This document shows, one piece after another, positions 27,791 to 36,678 of a stretch of 64,000 nt of DNA (within the stretch, counting starts at the first letter, position 1; each line of letters opens with the position of its first letter). The notes beneath the pieces are model-generated. The model did no database searches and was not told the DNA's origin. It saw nothing but the letters and a program-made list of their open reading frames with translations. The DNA lies in the NCBI GenBank assembly GCA_017962085.1, contig JAGCWA010000059.1, positions 1-64,000 of the forward strand, in the 5' to 3' direction. Position numbers and translations under genes: made by a program. Source of the stretch: Paludibacteraceae bacterium. GTDB taxonomy: Bacteria > Bacteroidota > Bacteroidia > Bacteroidales > Paludibacteraceae.

Positions 27791-30700
27791 ATGAGGAAAT
27801 TATTTTTTCTATTCGCTTTTTTCTCCCTTTTCGTGCATGCGTATTTGCCTGCGCAGGTGCGGGTCCCCTTTACGATGGACTCGGACATCTTTTATGGCGC
27901 GTACGTGAACACGTATGGTAAGTATGATTATGCCTGGGAGGATAATCAAATCAGGATGTCTTCGGACGGATTGTTGAACGAGGGGTGCGGCTTCTGTTGG
28001 GATGACCGTTACTTCACCGTCGAGATCGAGGGCGTGCCGGATGTCGTCAGTTTCTCCACCTCGACATCATTCGCGGCCACTGCTTTGGGTGGCACGGATT
28101 GGGTGCTGGAGGAAAGCTCGAATGGTTCCTCGTGGAATGTGTTATGGAAAAGTTCGAGCCAGAAGAATCAGGTCTCAAAGGAATTGAGTAAGAACACGAA
28201 GTACGTTAGGGTACATTACGGATTTAACTATTCGGGTTATGTGAAGGATTTCGCCATCACGGCTTGCCATTATGTGAGGTTCCGTTCCCAAGGGGAGGTG
28301 ATTTCCGTCCAAGGACCATTCCGCTCGGGAGAGTCCCTCTCCACGATGCAGGTGCCGACCCCAACGATGGATTGCCATGATTTTGTGGGCTGGGATAAGG
28401 CATTGCCTACGGAGATGGGCGGCGCGGATATTGTTTTGAACGCACAGTTCGAACGGAAAACATACAATGCGACCCTGCGTTTGGCGGGCGATTCATACGA
28501 GGTTCCCCTCCCAGATACCGTGCTCTCTTTGACGTGTGGCTCCACATTCTCTTGTGCTGCTCCGACAGCGGAAGGATTTACCTTCGGAGGTTGGTCTCCT
28601 GAACTCCCGGCTGTCGTTTCCGAGGAGATGGATGGAAAGACCTATTCCGCGCTTTGGTCACGGAATCTTTATGCACTGAACTATGTGGACGGAACGGACA
28701 CGACGGTTGTGAGTGTCGCATACGATGGGGTAGTGCCTGAGATGGCGGTGCCGACGAAGGAGGGTTATACCTTCACTCAGTGGATCCCTGCCGTGCCGGA
28801 GAGGATGCCTTCCCATGACGTGACCGTCTCTGCGACATGGAGCTTAAACAAGCATTTGCTAACTATGCATTTGATGGAGGATAGCGTGTTGACGGATTCG
28901 GTGGACTATGGGGCTGCGCTCGTTCTGCCTATTCCTTCCCGTCGTGGCTACACGTTCGATGGGTGGGGAGAGTTGCCTGCGGTCATGCCAGACCATGAAG
29001 TGGAGGTGTGGGCGCAATGGATTCAGAACGAATACCTCTTTTCCGCCCTTGTGGCAGGCGATACGCTCTTTACTGCAAGTTATCACATGGGTGATACCCT
29101 CCAACTCTCCGATACGTTTAGTGTCTACGGATATTCCATCATTGGATGGGAGCCTTCCCTGCCGGCGGTCATGCCAGACTCCGATTGGTCGGTCACTGCT
29201 GTCCTGAAGGCCAATAGCCATTGGCTTATGGTCCGTGTGGATTCTGTGGTGACCTACTCCGAGCAGGTTGATTTTGGTGCTCCGATAGAGATGAGTCTCT
29301 TGGTGCCTGCGGATTCCGCCGGGGTGGCCTTCGAGTGGATTTCGGAGCCAATCGTTTCGATGCCGGATAGCGATGTCGTTTTGTTAGGCAAGTATGTCAA
29401 CCAGAAATATCCGTTGAGAATCTATGACGACGAGTTCGTTTGGGTGGATACGCTCTGTCCGTACGATGATTCTTTGGCTCTTCGTGAACCCGTGAAGCGA
29501 GGCTATCATTTGACCAACTGGGAAGATGTGCCTTCCATCATGCCGGCCAGTCCGGTGGAGGTGCGCCTGGTGTGGGAGAAGAACATGTATGAAATCGCCT
29601 TGGAGGTGGACGGTGGCACCCTATGGTCGGATTCGGTGGCTTTTGCCGATACCATCGTTTATCCAATATTCCCTGACAGCATAGGCTATCGTTTGTATTG
29701 GGCGGCTGAGTTGCCGGTTGTGATGCCCGATTCAGACGTGGTGGTCCATGGATACTGGGACGAGTACAAATGGTTGTGTCGCTTGGTGGACCGTGATACC
29801 GTATTGCTTTCGGGCTATTATCGTCCGGGGGATACGATTACAGGCGTGGTGGAACCCGTTAGGGAAGGGTATACCTTCGGTGGATGGTTGCCGGAGATCC
29901 CTGTGTTGATGCCAGACTCGGACTTCAGTGCGGTGGCCCAATGGGAGAAGAACACCTATCCGTTCCGCGTCTACTTGGACGAGGAGACAATAATCGATAC
30001 GGTTTATTATTACGAGGATACGATTGTGGCCCCACATATCCCTGACAGAGTAGGGTACACGTTGGTTCAAGACATCTGTCCGGCCCGTATGCCGGCGCAT
30101 CCGGTGGAACTTAGTTATGCTTGGAGCGTGAACCACCATCGTTTGGTGTTGAAGGATGGTGAAGAGGTGCTGCTCGATTTGTTGTACGGTTATGGAGACC
30201 AGTTGCCAGACAGTACGCTTTCCCGCACGGGGTACACCTTCGCCGGGTGGCAACCCGAACTGCCTGCGGCCATGCCAGACTCGGACATAGTTTCCGTTGC
30301 GATGTGGAACATAAACCATTACAAGTTGTTTATGCTGGTGGATGGGGACACTACGGAGGTTCCGTATGCCTATGACGATGCGGTCATCACATTGGATGTG
30401 CAGGAGAAGACGGGCTATCGTTTCGATTGGTTGGATTCCTTCCCGACCCGTATGCCGGCGAAGGATGTTATGGTCCGTGGACACTATTCTCCACTGAGTT
30501 ATCCGTTCGTCGTGGTGGTGGATGGAGACACGCTGGTGTCGAAGGACTATCTTTTCGGTGAATCGGTTGAAGTTCCGGCATCGCCACAGAAGGAAGGATA
30601 TTCGTTCGTGGGATGGAACGATAGTGTGCCAATGTATATGCCGGCGCAACCGTTGCGTCTGGAGGCTGTATGGGAGGTGAATCGGTACCAATTGCAATTG

Positions 30701-31294
30701 ATGGACAAGGATTCGGTGGTGCTTGACACGTCCATTGCCTTTGCCGGCAGATTGCCACAGCTTCCTGAGCTTGTCAAGGAAGGTTACACGTTTATGGGAT
30801 GGGACGATTCCTTGGAGGTGATGCCTTCTCGGGATGTGGAAATCAATGCGCTGTGGAAGACGAATCGTTATTGCGTCACCCTGATGATTGTATCCGCCTC
30901 GACCCTGAAGATGTTGGAGTTGCCTAGGAAGGTGATGTTCGATTATGGGGCGCCCCTTGTTTTCGATGATATAGAACAAGATACATACAGATTCGTCAAG
31001 TGGAACAACGAGTGTCCGGAGACCATGCCAGCCAAGAATTTCGCTCTGATCGCCTTGGTGGATGAGCTCGAAAATCCGACAGGAATCGCGATGTTCTCTG
31101 AGGGAAAAATATCCTACATTGTGGAGGAAGGTGCGATTCGTTTGTTGAATCATGCCGAAGGAGAAGAGGTCTCTCTCTACGATATGCAAGGCAAGCTAGT
31201 GTCCCAAGGAAAGTCCTCGGTTATTGAGGTTTCCAGTCCTGGCGTCTATCTGTTGGTGAACAATTCCATGAAAACAAAAGTAATTGTAAGATAA
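27791..31294 (+). CDS. Large InlB-B-repeat surface protein with T9SS sorting domain
   Basis: I start at ATG 27791 (MRKLFFLFAFFSLFVHAYLPAQ, a clean signal peptide), giving 1167 residues. After an N-terminal ~150-residue domain with AWEDNQIRMSSDGLLNEG there are 15 repeats of about 65 residues of the InlB-B / Listeria-Bacteroides (Flg_new-like) type. Each has a GYTFxGWxPxLPxxMPDSDVxxxAxW-type core, for example FGGWLPEIPVLMPDSDF and FAGWQPELPAAMPDSDI. The final ~70 residues (GEEVSLYDMQGKLVSQGKS ... SPGVYLLVNNS ... KVIVR) form a type A T9SS sorting domain. It should be secreted through the Por machine and displayed on the surface as a long rod of beta-grasp-like modules; adhesion is a guess. A terminator follows. 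Confidence 0.88.
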   Translation: MRKLFFLFAFFSLFVHAYLPAQVRVPFTMDSDIFYGAYVNTYGKYDYAWEDNQIRMSSDGLLNEGCGFCWDDRYFTVEIEGVPDVVSFSTSTSFAATALGGTDWVLEESSNGSSWNVLWKSSSQKNQVSKELSKNTKYVRVHYGFNYSGYVKDFAITACHYVRFRSQGEVISVQGPFRSGESLSTMQVPTPTMDCHDFVGWDKALPTEMGGADIVLNAQFERKTYNATLRLAGDSYEVPLPDTVLSLTCGSTFSCAAPTAEGFTFGGWSPELPAVVSEEMDGKTYSALWSRNLYALNYVDGTDTTVVSVAYDGVVPEMAVPTKEGYTFTQWIPAVPERMPSHDVTVSATWSLNKHLLTMHLMEDSVLTDSVDYGAALVLPIPSRRGYTFDGWGELPAVMPDHEVEVWAQWIQNEYLFSALVAGDTLFTASYHMGDTLQLSDTFSVYGYSIIGWEPSLPAVMPDSDWSVTAVLKANSHWLMVRVDSVVTYSEQVDFGAPIEMSLLVPADSAGVAFEWISEPIVSMPDSDVVLLGKYVNQKYPLRIYDDEFVWVDTLCPYDDSLALREPVKRGYHLTNWEDVPSIMPASPVEVRLVWEKNMYEIALEVDGGTLWSDSVAFADTIVYPIFPDSIGYRLYWAAELPVVMPDSDVVVHGYWDEYKWLCRLVDRDTVLLSGYYRPGDTITGVVEPVREGYTFGGWLPEIPVLMPDSDFSAVAQWEKNTYPFRVYLDEETIIDTVYYYEDTIVAPHIPDRVGYTLVQDICPARMPAHPVELSYAWSVNHHRLVLKDGEEVLLDLLYGYGDQLPDSTLSRTGYTFAGWQPELPAAMPDSDIVSVAMWNINHYKLFMLVDGDTTEVPYAYDDAVITLDVQEKTGYRFDWLDSFPTRMPAKDVMVRGHYSPLSYPFVVVVDGDTLVSKDYLFGESVEVPASPQKEGYSFVGWNDSVPMYMPAQPLRLEAVWEVNRYQLQLMDKDSVVLDTSIAFAGRLPQLPELVKEGYTFMGWDDSLEVMPSRDVEINALWKTNRYCVTLMIVSASTLKMLELPRKVMFDYGAPLVFDDIEQDTYRFVKWNNECPETMPAKNFALIALVDELENPTGIAMFSEGKISYIVEEGAIRLLNHAEGEEVSLYDMQGKLVSQGKSSVIEVSSPGVYLLVNNSMKTKVIVR

Positions 31295-31308
31295 TAAATT
31301 GAGACAGA

Positions 31309-31351
31309 AAAGGGAAGGACTCGCGATAGGCATTGCGGGTCCTTTTCTTTT
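31309..31351 (+). terminator. Terminator after the InlB-B-repeat gene
   Basis: AAAAGGGAAGGACTCGC and GCGGGTCCTTTTCTTTT form a GC-rich hairpin with an A-rich left and T-rich right flank. Confidence 0.75.
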
Positions 31352-31432
31352 GTTGAAAGAATCAAGGGGTTCGATGAAAAAATCTTTTTAGAGTTTTTTA
31401 CAAAAAAAAGTGGAAAATAACGATATTTAACT

Positions 31433-31440
31433 TATATTTG
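31433..31440 (+). promoter_or_regulatory. -7 box upstream of susC
   Basis: TATATTTG, a full match to TAnnTTTG, ends 71 bases before the susC start. The -33 position has only TGG, so this may need an activator. Confidence 0.45.
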
Positions 31441-31511
31441 CGTTGCTTTTGTTTAATGTGAATGATTCTAAGAATATTTCAATTTGTATTAATTATAGTT
31501 ATTTAAAAAAG

Positions 31512-34500
31512 ATGAGAAAGGTTTTATTGTCTTTGACGTTGCTCTGTGCGGCAGGGGGACTTATGGGACGTGACATCACTGGTGTTGTCATGGACTCAGA
31601 CGGGCCTGTGCCTGGAGCCGACGTCGTAGTTCAGGGATCTACTACTAATTATGAGATCACTGATGAGAACGGAGAATTTACTATTTCCGTAGAGACTGGT
31701 GACGTTTTGGAAATCTCTTTTGAGGGATATCAGACCCAGAAAGTGAAAATTGACTCCAAGAACAAGTATTCGGTTAAGCTGGTTACTGAATCCAAGCAGC
31801 TTGATGAGGTTACGGTGACGGGAGACTATGGAAAGCAAAAGAAGGAGGATTTGACGGGTTCTACCGCTCAAGTCGATGGTTCAAAGTTGACCACTGCGCC
31901 AACACCTTCTGTTGAGAGCGCTTTGACGGGTAAGGTTTCCGGATTGCGTGTGTCCGCAAGTTCTGGTCAGCCAGGTCAGGCTGCATCTGTGCAAATTCGT
32001 GGTGTGGGTTCTTTGACGGGAAGTAACGAGCCTTTGTACGTAGTTGATGGTATGCCTATCAATGGTGGTGGTAGAACGGCTTCTAACGATAACCCATTGG
32101 CTTCAATCAACCAAAACGATATCCTCTCGGTAGAGGTGTTGAAGGATGCTTCCGCAACAGCCATCTATGGTGCGCGTGCTGCGAATGGTGTCGTGATGAT
32201 CACTACCAAGAGAGGAAAGAACACTAAGGAGGAGAACCAAGAGAGTTCCACAATTTCTTATGCAGGTCAATTCTCTGTCGCTTCAGTTACAGACAAGTTG
32301 GATCTGATGGATTTGCAGGAGTTCGCTTCTTACTACACTGATCCATATGTTGCGGCTGCTTACAACCAGACAGTGGACAAGGAGTTGGTTGCGCTTGCAA
32401 GATATGGTGGAAGCGGTACCGACTGGCAAGACGAGATGTTCCGTACGGCAATCAGCCACAGCCATCAGGTATCTTTGACGGGTGGTACTGACAAGACACA
32501 GTACGCTCTTTCTTTGGGTTATATGAATCAAGACGGTATCCTCGTTAATACGGACTTCGAGCGTTTCAACACTCGTTTGAACTTGGAGAACCAAGTGAGA
32601 TCTTGGTTGAGGATTGGTCTTAACATGGCGTACACGCAAATGACCCAGACCAAGCAAAACGGTTTTGATTTCGCCGACGACAACAAGTTGTCAAGTATCG
32701 GTTCAGGTAGTGCGAACGAGGAGGCTGTTTATGTACAGTCTTTGATTTCCAGCCCTGCCACTGCTCCACGCGACTTCAACGGTGATTACACCGAGTTGGG
32801 TGCGGAGGATCAGGAAATCAAGATGAACCCACTTCGTGAGGCATACTATTCTCCAATCAACCTTAAGAAACACAATGTGATGGGTCAGACATTCGTTGCC
32901 TTTAACATCACAAAGAATTTGAACTGGAGAAACTCTTTCGGCATTGATTATGCAAGTTCAGGCGAGAGCCGTTACACTCCTGCTCAAGGTTTGGGAACGA
33001 ACCAACAAGAGTTCATCGATCGTGAGAACATGTACTATCGTTTCTGTTCTACGTTGAACTATGTGTTGCCACAACCTAAGGAGAGCAACCACAAATTGAA
33101 CGCATTGTTGGGTTACGAGGCATGGAAGGCTTCTTGGGAAGGTACTTCTACTCGTAAGAACAACTATTTGGACAACTTGAAATTCATTGACAAGCAATAC
33201 CAAAACACTAACTTGGGTAATGCTGAGGGTCTTATCTCAGGATACAAGGGCGCTCAATCAATGATGTCAACGTTCGCTCGTGTGAACTACACATTCATGA
33301 GACGTTACTTGGTTACTGCTACTGGCCGTTTCGATGGATCATCTACTTTGGCTCCTGAGAACCGTTGGGGATTCTTCCCTTCATTCTCTTTGGCATGGAA
33401 CGCTGACCAAGAGCTCTTCATGAAGAGAATCACTTCTAAGAAGAAAATCACTCAATTGAAGCTTCGTGCTGGTTGGGGTCAAACCGGTAACGCAGGTAAC
33501 AACATGGGTTACATCGGATCTTACAAGTCTGTGAATACACAGAACGGTTCTGGTAAGGTATACGGAACATGGTTGAACCCTGATTTGATCTGGGAGACTA
33601 ACTGGCAGCTCAATGCTGGTCTCGACGCTAGCTTCTTCAAGAACAGACTCAACCTTACATTCGATGCATTCTACAAGAAAAACAACGACTTGATCGTGAA
33701 GGCTGAACCTGGTCCGACTTTGGCAAGTACAGTAAACTCTTACCTCTATACTTCAGTTCCTGATATCAACGCAGGTTCTATCAAGAACGTCGGTTTCGAT
33801 GTTACTCTTACTTCTACTAATATCCAGAAAGAAAATTTGGGTGGACAACCATTCTCTTGGAACTCTGACTTCAACTTCTCTTTCGTACGTAATGAGGTGG
33901 TTAAGTTGCAGAGCGATTCCGCTGTGCTCGAGGGTAAGCAATCATTCAAGACCGCTACTCGTACATACTGTGTCAGCCGTGTAGGAAAGGCTCCTGGTCT
34001 CTTCTGGGGATTCAAGACCGACGGTTTGATCCAAAACACAGAGCAATTGAATCAACTTTCTCGTGCTGATGCAACTGACGTGGGTGACTTCAACTTCGTC
34101 GACATCAACTCTGATGGTAAGATCAACGAGGATGATAAGACTTACATCGGTGATCCTAACCCTGACTTCACGTTCGGTTTCGGTAACACACTCAACTGGG
34201 GCCCTTGGTCTTTGAATGTATTCTTGACTGGATCATACGGAAACGATGTGTATAACCTGCTCCGCTCTAAGTTGGAGGGTATGGACCGTGGTGGAATCAA
34301 CCAATTGAAGACTGTCCTCAATTGCGCACGTGTGGAGACGAACGAAGATGGAACGAAGTACATCTCTAACTCTTCCACAAATATCCCTCGTCCTAACTCA
34401 GTAGCTGAGGGTCGTAACGTTGCGAATGTTGTTTCTGACCGTTATGTTGAGGATGCTTCGTACGTTCGTATCCAATCAATCGGTCTTACATACTCTGTGC

Positions 34501-34694
34501 CTCGCGCTACGGTGAAGAAGATTGGTTTGAACAACATGAGGGTATCTTTCAATGTTCAAAATATTGCTACGTTCACTAGCTATTCAGGTTTGAACCCTGA
34601 GGTTCCTAACATCAGTGCAATCAATCAAGGTGTTGACACAGGTAGCTACCCATTGTCTAGATCCTATGTTATTGGTTTGAATTTTGATTTCTAA
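31512..34694 (+). CDS. SusC/RagA-family TonB-linked outer-membrane protein
   Basis: I start at ATG 31512 (MRKVLLSLTLLCAAGGLMG, signal peptide), giving 1060 residues; the in-frame ATG at 31443 would add a non-hydrophobic extension before the signal. A carboxypeptidase-D-like domain (ITGVVMDSDGPVPGADVVVQGS) is followed by the SusC signature region QLDEVTVTGDYGKQKKEDLTG. The plug follows (QIRGVGSLTGSNEPLYVVDGMP, VLKDASATAIYGARAANGVV), then a long barrel that ends in IGLNFDF. SusC proteins import glycans or peptides captured by SusD (family knowledge). The downstream susD gene is 19 bases away. The substrate is not evident. Confidence 0.95.
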   Translation: MRKVLLSLTLLCAAGGLMGRDITGVVMDSDGPVPGADVVVQGSTTNYEITDENGEFTISVETGDVLEISFEGYQTQKVKIDSKNKYSVKLVTESKQLDEVTVTGDYGKQKKEDLTGSTAQVDGSKLTTAPTPSVESALTGKVSGLRVSASSGQPGQAASVQIRGVGSLTGSNEPLYVVDGMPINGGGRTASNDNPLASINQNDILSVEVLKDASATAIYGARAANGVVMITTKRGKNTKEENQESSTISYAGQFSVASVTDKLDLMDLQEFASYYTDPYVAAAYNQTVDKELVALARYGGSGTDWQDEMFRTAISHSHQVSLTGGTDKTQYALSLGYMNQDGILVNTDFERFNTRLNLENQVRSWLRIGLNMAYTQMTQTKQNGFDFADDNKLSSIGSGSANEEAVYVQSLISSPATAPRDFNGDYTELGAEDQEIKMNPLREAYYSPINLKKHNVMGQTFVAFNITKNLNWRNSFGIDYASSGESRYTPAQGLGTNQQEFIDRENMYYRFCSTLNYVLPQPKESNHKLNALLGYEAWKASWEGTSTRKNNYLDNLKFIDKQYQNTNLGNAEGLISGYKGAQSMMSTFARVNYTFMRRYLVTATGRFDGSSTLAPENRWGFFPSFSLAWNADQELFMKRITSKKKITQLKLRAGWGQTGNAGNNMGYIGSYKSVNTQNGSGKVYGTWLNPDLIWETNWQLNAGLDASFFKNRLNLTFDAFYKKNNDLIVKAEPGPTLASTVNSYLYTSVPDINAGSIKNVGFDVTLTSTNIQKENLGGQPFSWNSDFNFSFVRNEVVKLQSDSAVLEGKQSFKTATRTYCVSRVGKAPGLFWGFKTDGLIQNTEQLNQLSRADATDVGDFNFVDINSDGKINEDDKTYIGDPNPDFTFGFGNTLNWGPWSLNVFLTGSYGNDVYNLLRSKLEGMDRGGINQLKTVLNCARVETNEDGTKYISNSSTNIPRPNSVAEGRNVANVVSDRYVEDASYVRIQSIGLTYSVPRATVKKIGLNNMRVSFNVQNIATFTSYSGLNPEVPNISAINQGVDTGSYPLSRSYVIGLNFDF

Positions 34695-34713
34695 TTAATA
34701 AAGAATTATCAGT

Positions 34714-36657
34714 ATGAATTTAAGTAATTTTAAATATAAATCCTTGCTTTGGGGATTGGGCGCTTTGGCCTTTTGCTCTACTTCATGTAAGGATTTCCTT
34801 GATGTGGATGTTTATGACCAGTACAGTACTGAGTCTGTAAGTTCTTATCAGGATTGTCTTTCCTTGACTAAGCCTTTGTACGGTGGTCGTCTTTGGTCAG
34901 AGTATGAGGGTAAGTTTTCATGGTGTGTGAACGAGGGTGTTCCTGGTGTTCTCTTCAATGTGCATCAGGAAGAGGGAGCCTTGTTCCTGCTTTCCTTCGG
35001 AGAAGATAACCCGATTTTGTTGGAGGGTTATAGGTCTTTGTATTCAGGCGTGATCGCTGCATGTAACCAGATTATCGACAAGGTCGGTTCTTTGGAGACG
35101 AACGCATCCTTGAGCGATGCTGAGAAAAACCAGATTCTCGCTGAGGCTCGTTTGTTCAGAGGTTATGCGCATTTCCTCGCTACAGAGTATTTCGGTGAGG
35201 CTCCTTTGATCATGCACAGCTCAGAGGACATCTCTGGCAACAAGTCAGTTCCTCGCGTTTCTCGTAAGACGTTGTATACCGCTATCGAGAGCGATTTGAA
35301 GTTCGCTGTGGATAATTTGCCGGATAACCCAACTGATAACTGGAGAGCCAGCAAGAAATCAGCTAAGGCTATGTTGGCTAAGTTGTATTTGACCATGGGT
35401 TCTTGCGTGAAAGACCTTCCAGGTTCTGTATATCCTTTCAAGGTGTCTAGCTCCGAGTCTGCTGAATACATGAATAAGGTGGTTGACTTGACCTCTGAAA
35501 TTATCAAGCAGATGGGCGAAGGTGCTTTGGATACTCACGCTAACATCTTCTCTTCCGCAGGCCGTACGGCTCCTTCATCTGAAACCGTATTCGCTTTGTA
35601 TTGGAAGTTAGGTGACTATGGTGAGGGTTCTATGTACCAAGCTCAAATGGGTTCTGAGGAGGTTTGGAGCCCAGGTTCAGGTTGGGGTTCTGGTAAGGGA
35701 ATTTCCTACACTTTGTATAACTCATTCGATAAGAACGACCCTCGTTTGTACGAGTTGTGCTTGGTGGTTGACCACGAGTACACTACGGCTACGGGCCAGA
35801 AGGTTTACTACGGACCTAACCACGGATCTTACGACATTAAGCAAGATCACGTGAAGACTGGTACTGACTTCTTGAACACAGGACAATGTGTCTTGAATAA
35901 CGTTAAGAAGTTCATCTGGGGTGTGGATGGAACCGCTACCCAAGAGAAGGGTATGTCTATCGACCGTCGTACTGATATCATCCGTCTTTCTGATGTGTAC
36001 ATGATGCGCGCAGAGGCTAAGATGGCTCTTGAGGATATGTCTGTGACCGCTAAGTCTTCCGCAGGTCTTGATGATATCAATGCTGTGTTGAGGGCTCATG
36101 GTGCTCCTCTAATCAAGTCTGCCATCGCTTATTTCGATGATATGAGTCAACCTGCCACTTCCTACACTTTCAACGTGAAGGTTGATGAGGGTGCTCCGGT
36201 AGCTATCTCTGTGAAGGAGGATAAGCCAATGTATCACAACTTGATCCGTGAGGACTTCGTTCAACAACGTCGTAAGGAGTTCGCTATGGAGGGTCAAGCA
36301 TGGTTGGATCTGAAGCGTTTCTTCTATCGTGATCCTGAGAGTGCCAAGATGTTCATGGAGCAAATGGACCGTGGTATCCAATTCTCTCAAAACCCTGAGA
36401 TTCAGGATGAGTCTCTCTTCGAGACAGAGTCTGGTTATTCTCGTCGTCAACTCGTTTATGATTTGAACGCTATCTTGATGAAGAAATATCCTGATAACGG
36501 CTATAACACGGGTGAGAAGGAGCCTGAGGTATTCGTTCAGAGCTTTATCGACCACAAATACTGGTTCTTGCCAATTCCGACTTCCGCGAAGGCTTACTTG
36601 GCTCCAGGTGTTCAAGATCTCACATCTCAAGTGTTAGATCAAACTTATCCTTATTAA
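34714..36657 (+). CDS. SusD/RagB-family nutrient-binding lipoprotein
   Basis: At 647 residues it has a lipoprotein signal (LGALAFCSTSC, then KDFLDVDVYDQYS, the usual SusD start). EARLFRGYAHFLATEYFGEAPLI and NWRASKKSAKAMLAKLYL are the conserved SusD tetratricopeptide helices. RRKEFAMEGQAWLDLKRF and WFLPIPTSAKAYLAPG near the end are also typical. It should cap the SusC barrel on the cell surface and bind the ligand. It is somewhat longer than many SusD proteins (about 550 residues). Confidence 0.95.
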   Translation: MNLSNFKYKSLLWGLGALAFCSTSCKDFLDVDVYDQYSTESVSSYQDCLSLTKPLYGGRLWSEYEGKFSWCVNEGVPGVLFNVHQEEGALFLLSFGEDNPILLEGYRSLYSGVIAACNQIIDKVGSLETNASLSDAEKNQILAEARLFRGYAHFLATEYFGEAPLIMHSSEDISGNKSVPRVSRKTLYTAIESDLKFAVDNLPDNPTDNWRASKKSAKAMLAKLYLTMGSCVKDLPGSVYPFKVSSSESAEYMNKVVDLTSEIIKQMGEGALDTHANIFSSAGRTAPSSETVFALYWKLGDYGEGSMYQAQMGSEEVWSPGSGWGSGKGISYTLYNSFDKNDPRLYELCLVVDHEYTTATGQKVYYGPNHGSYDIKQDHVKTGTDFLNTGQCVLNNVKKFIWGVDGTATQEKGMSIDRRTDIIRLSDVYMMRAEAKMALEDMSVTAKSSAGLDDINAVLRAHGAPLIKSAIAYFDDMSQPATSYTFNVKVDEGAPVAISVKEDKPMYHNLIREDFVQQRRKEFAMEGQAWLDLKRFFYRDPESAKMFMEQMDRGIQFSQNPEIQDESLFETESGYSRRQLVYDLNAILMKKYPDNGYNTGEKEPEVFVQSFIDHKYWFLPIPTSAKAYLAPGVQDLTSQVLDQTYPY

Positions 36658-36678
36658 TGTTAAAAAAATAATAGTACA

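Noticed and set aside
29732-31189. 485-codon minus-strand frame opposite the InlB-B-repeat gene
   Set aside because: It mirrors the repeat gene and shows the same period in antisense; no signal peptide or motif.
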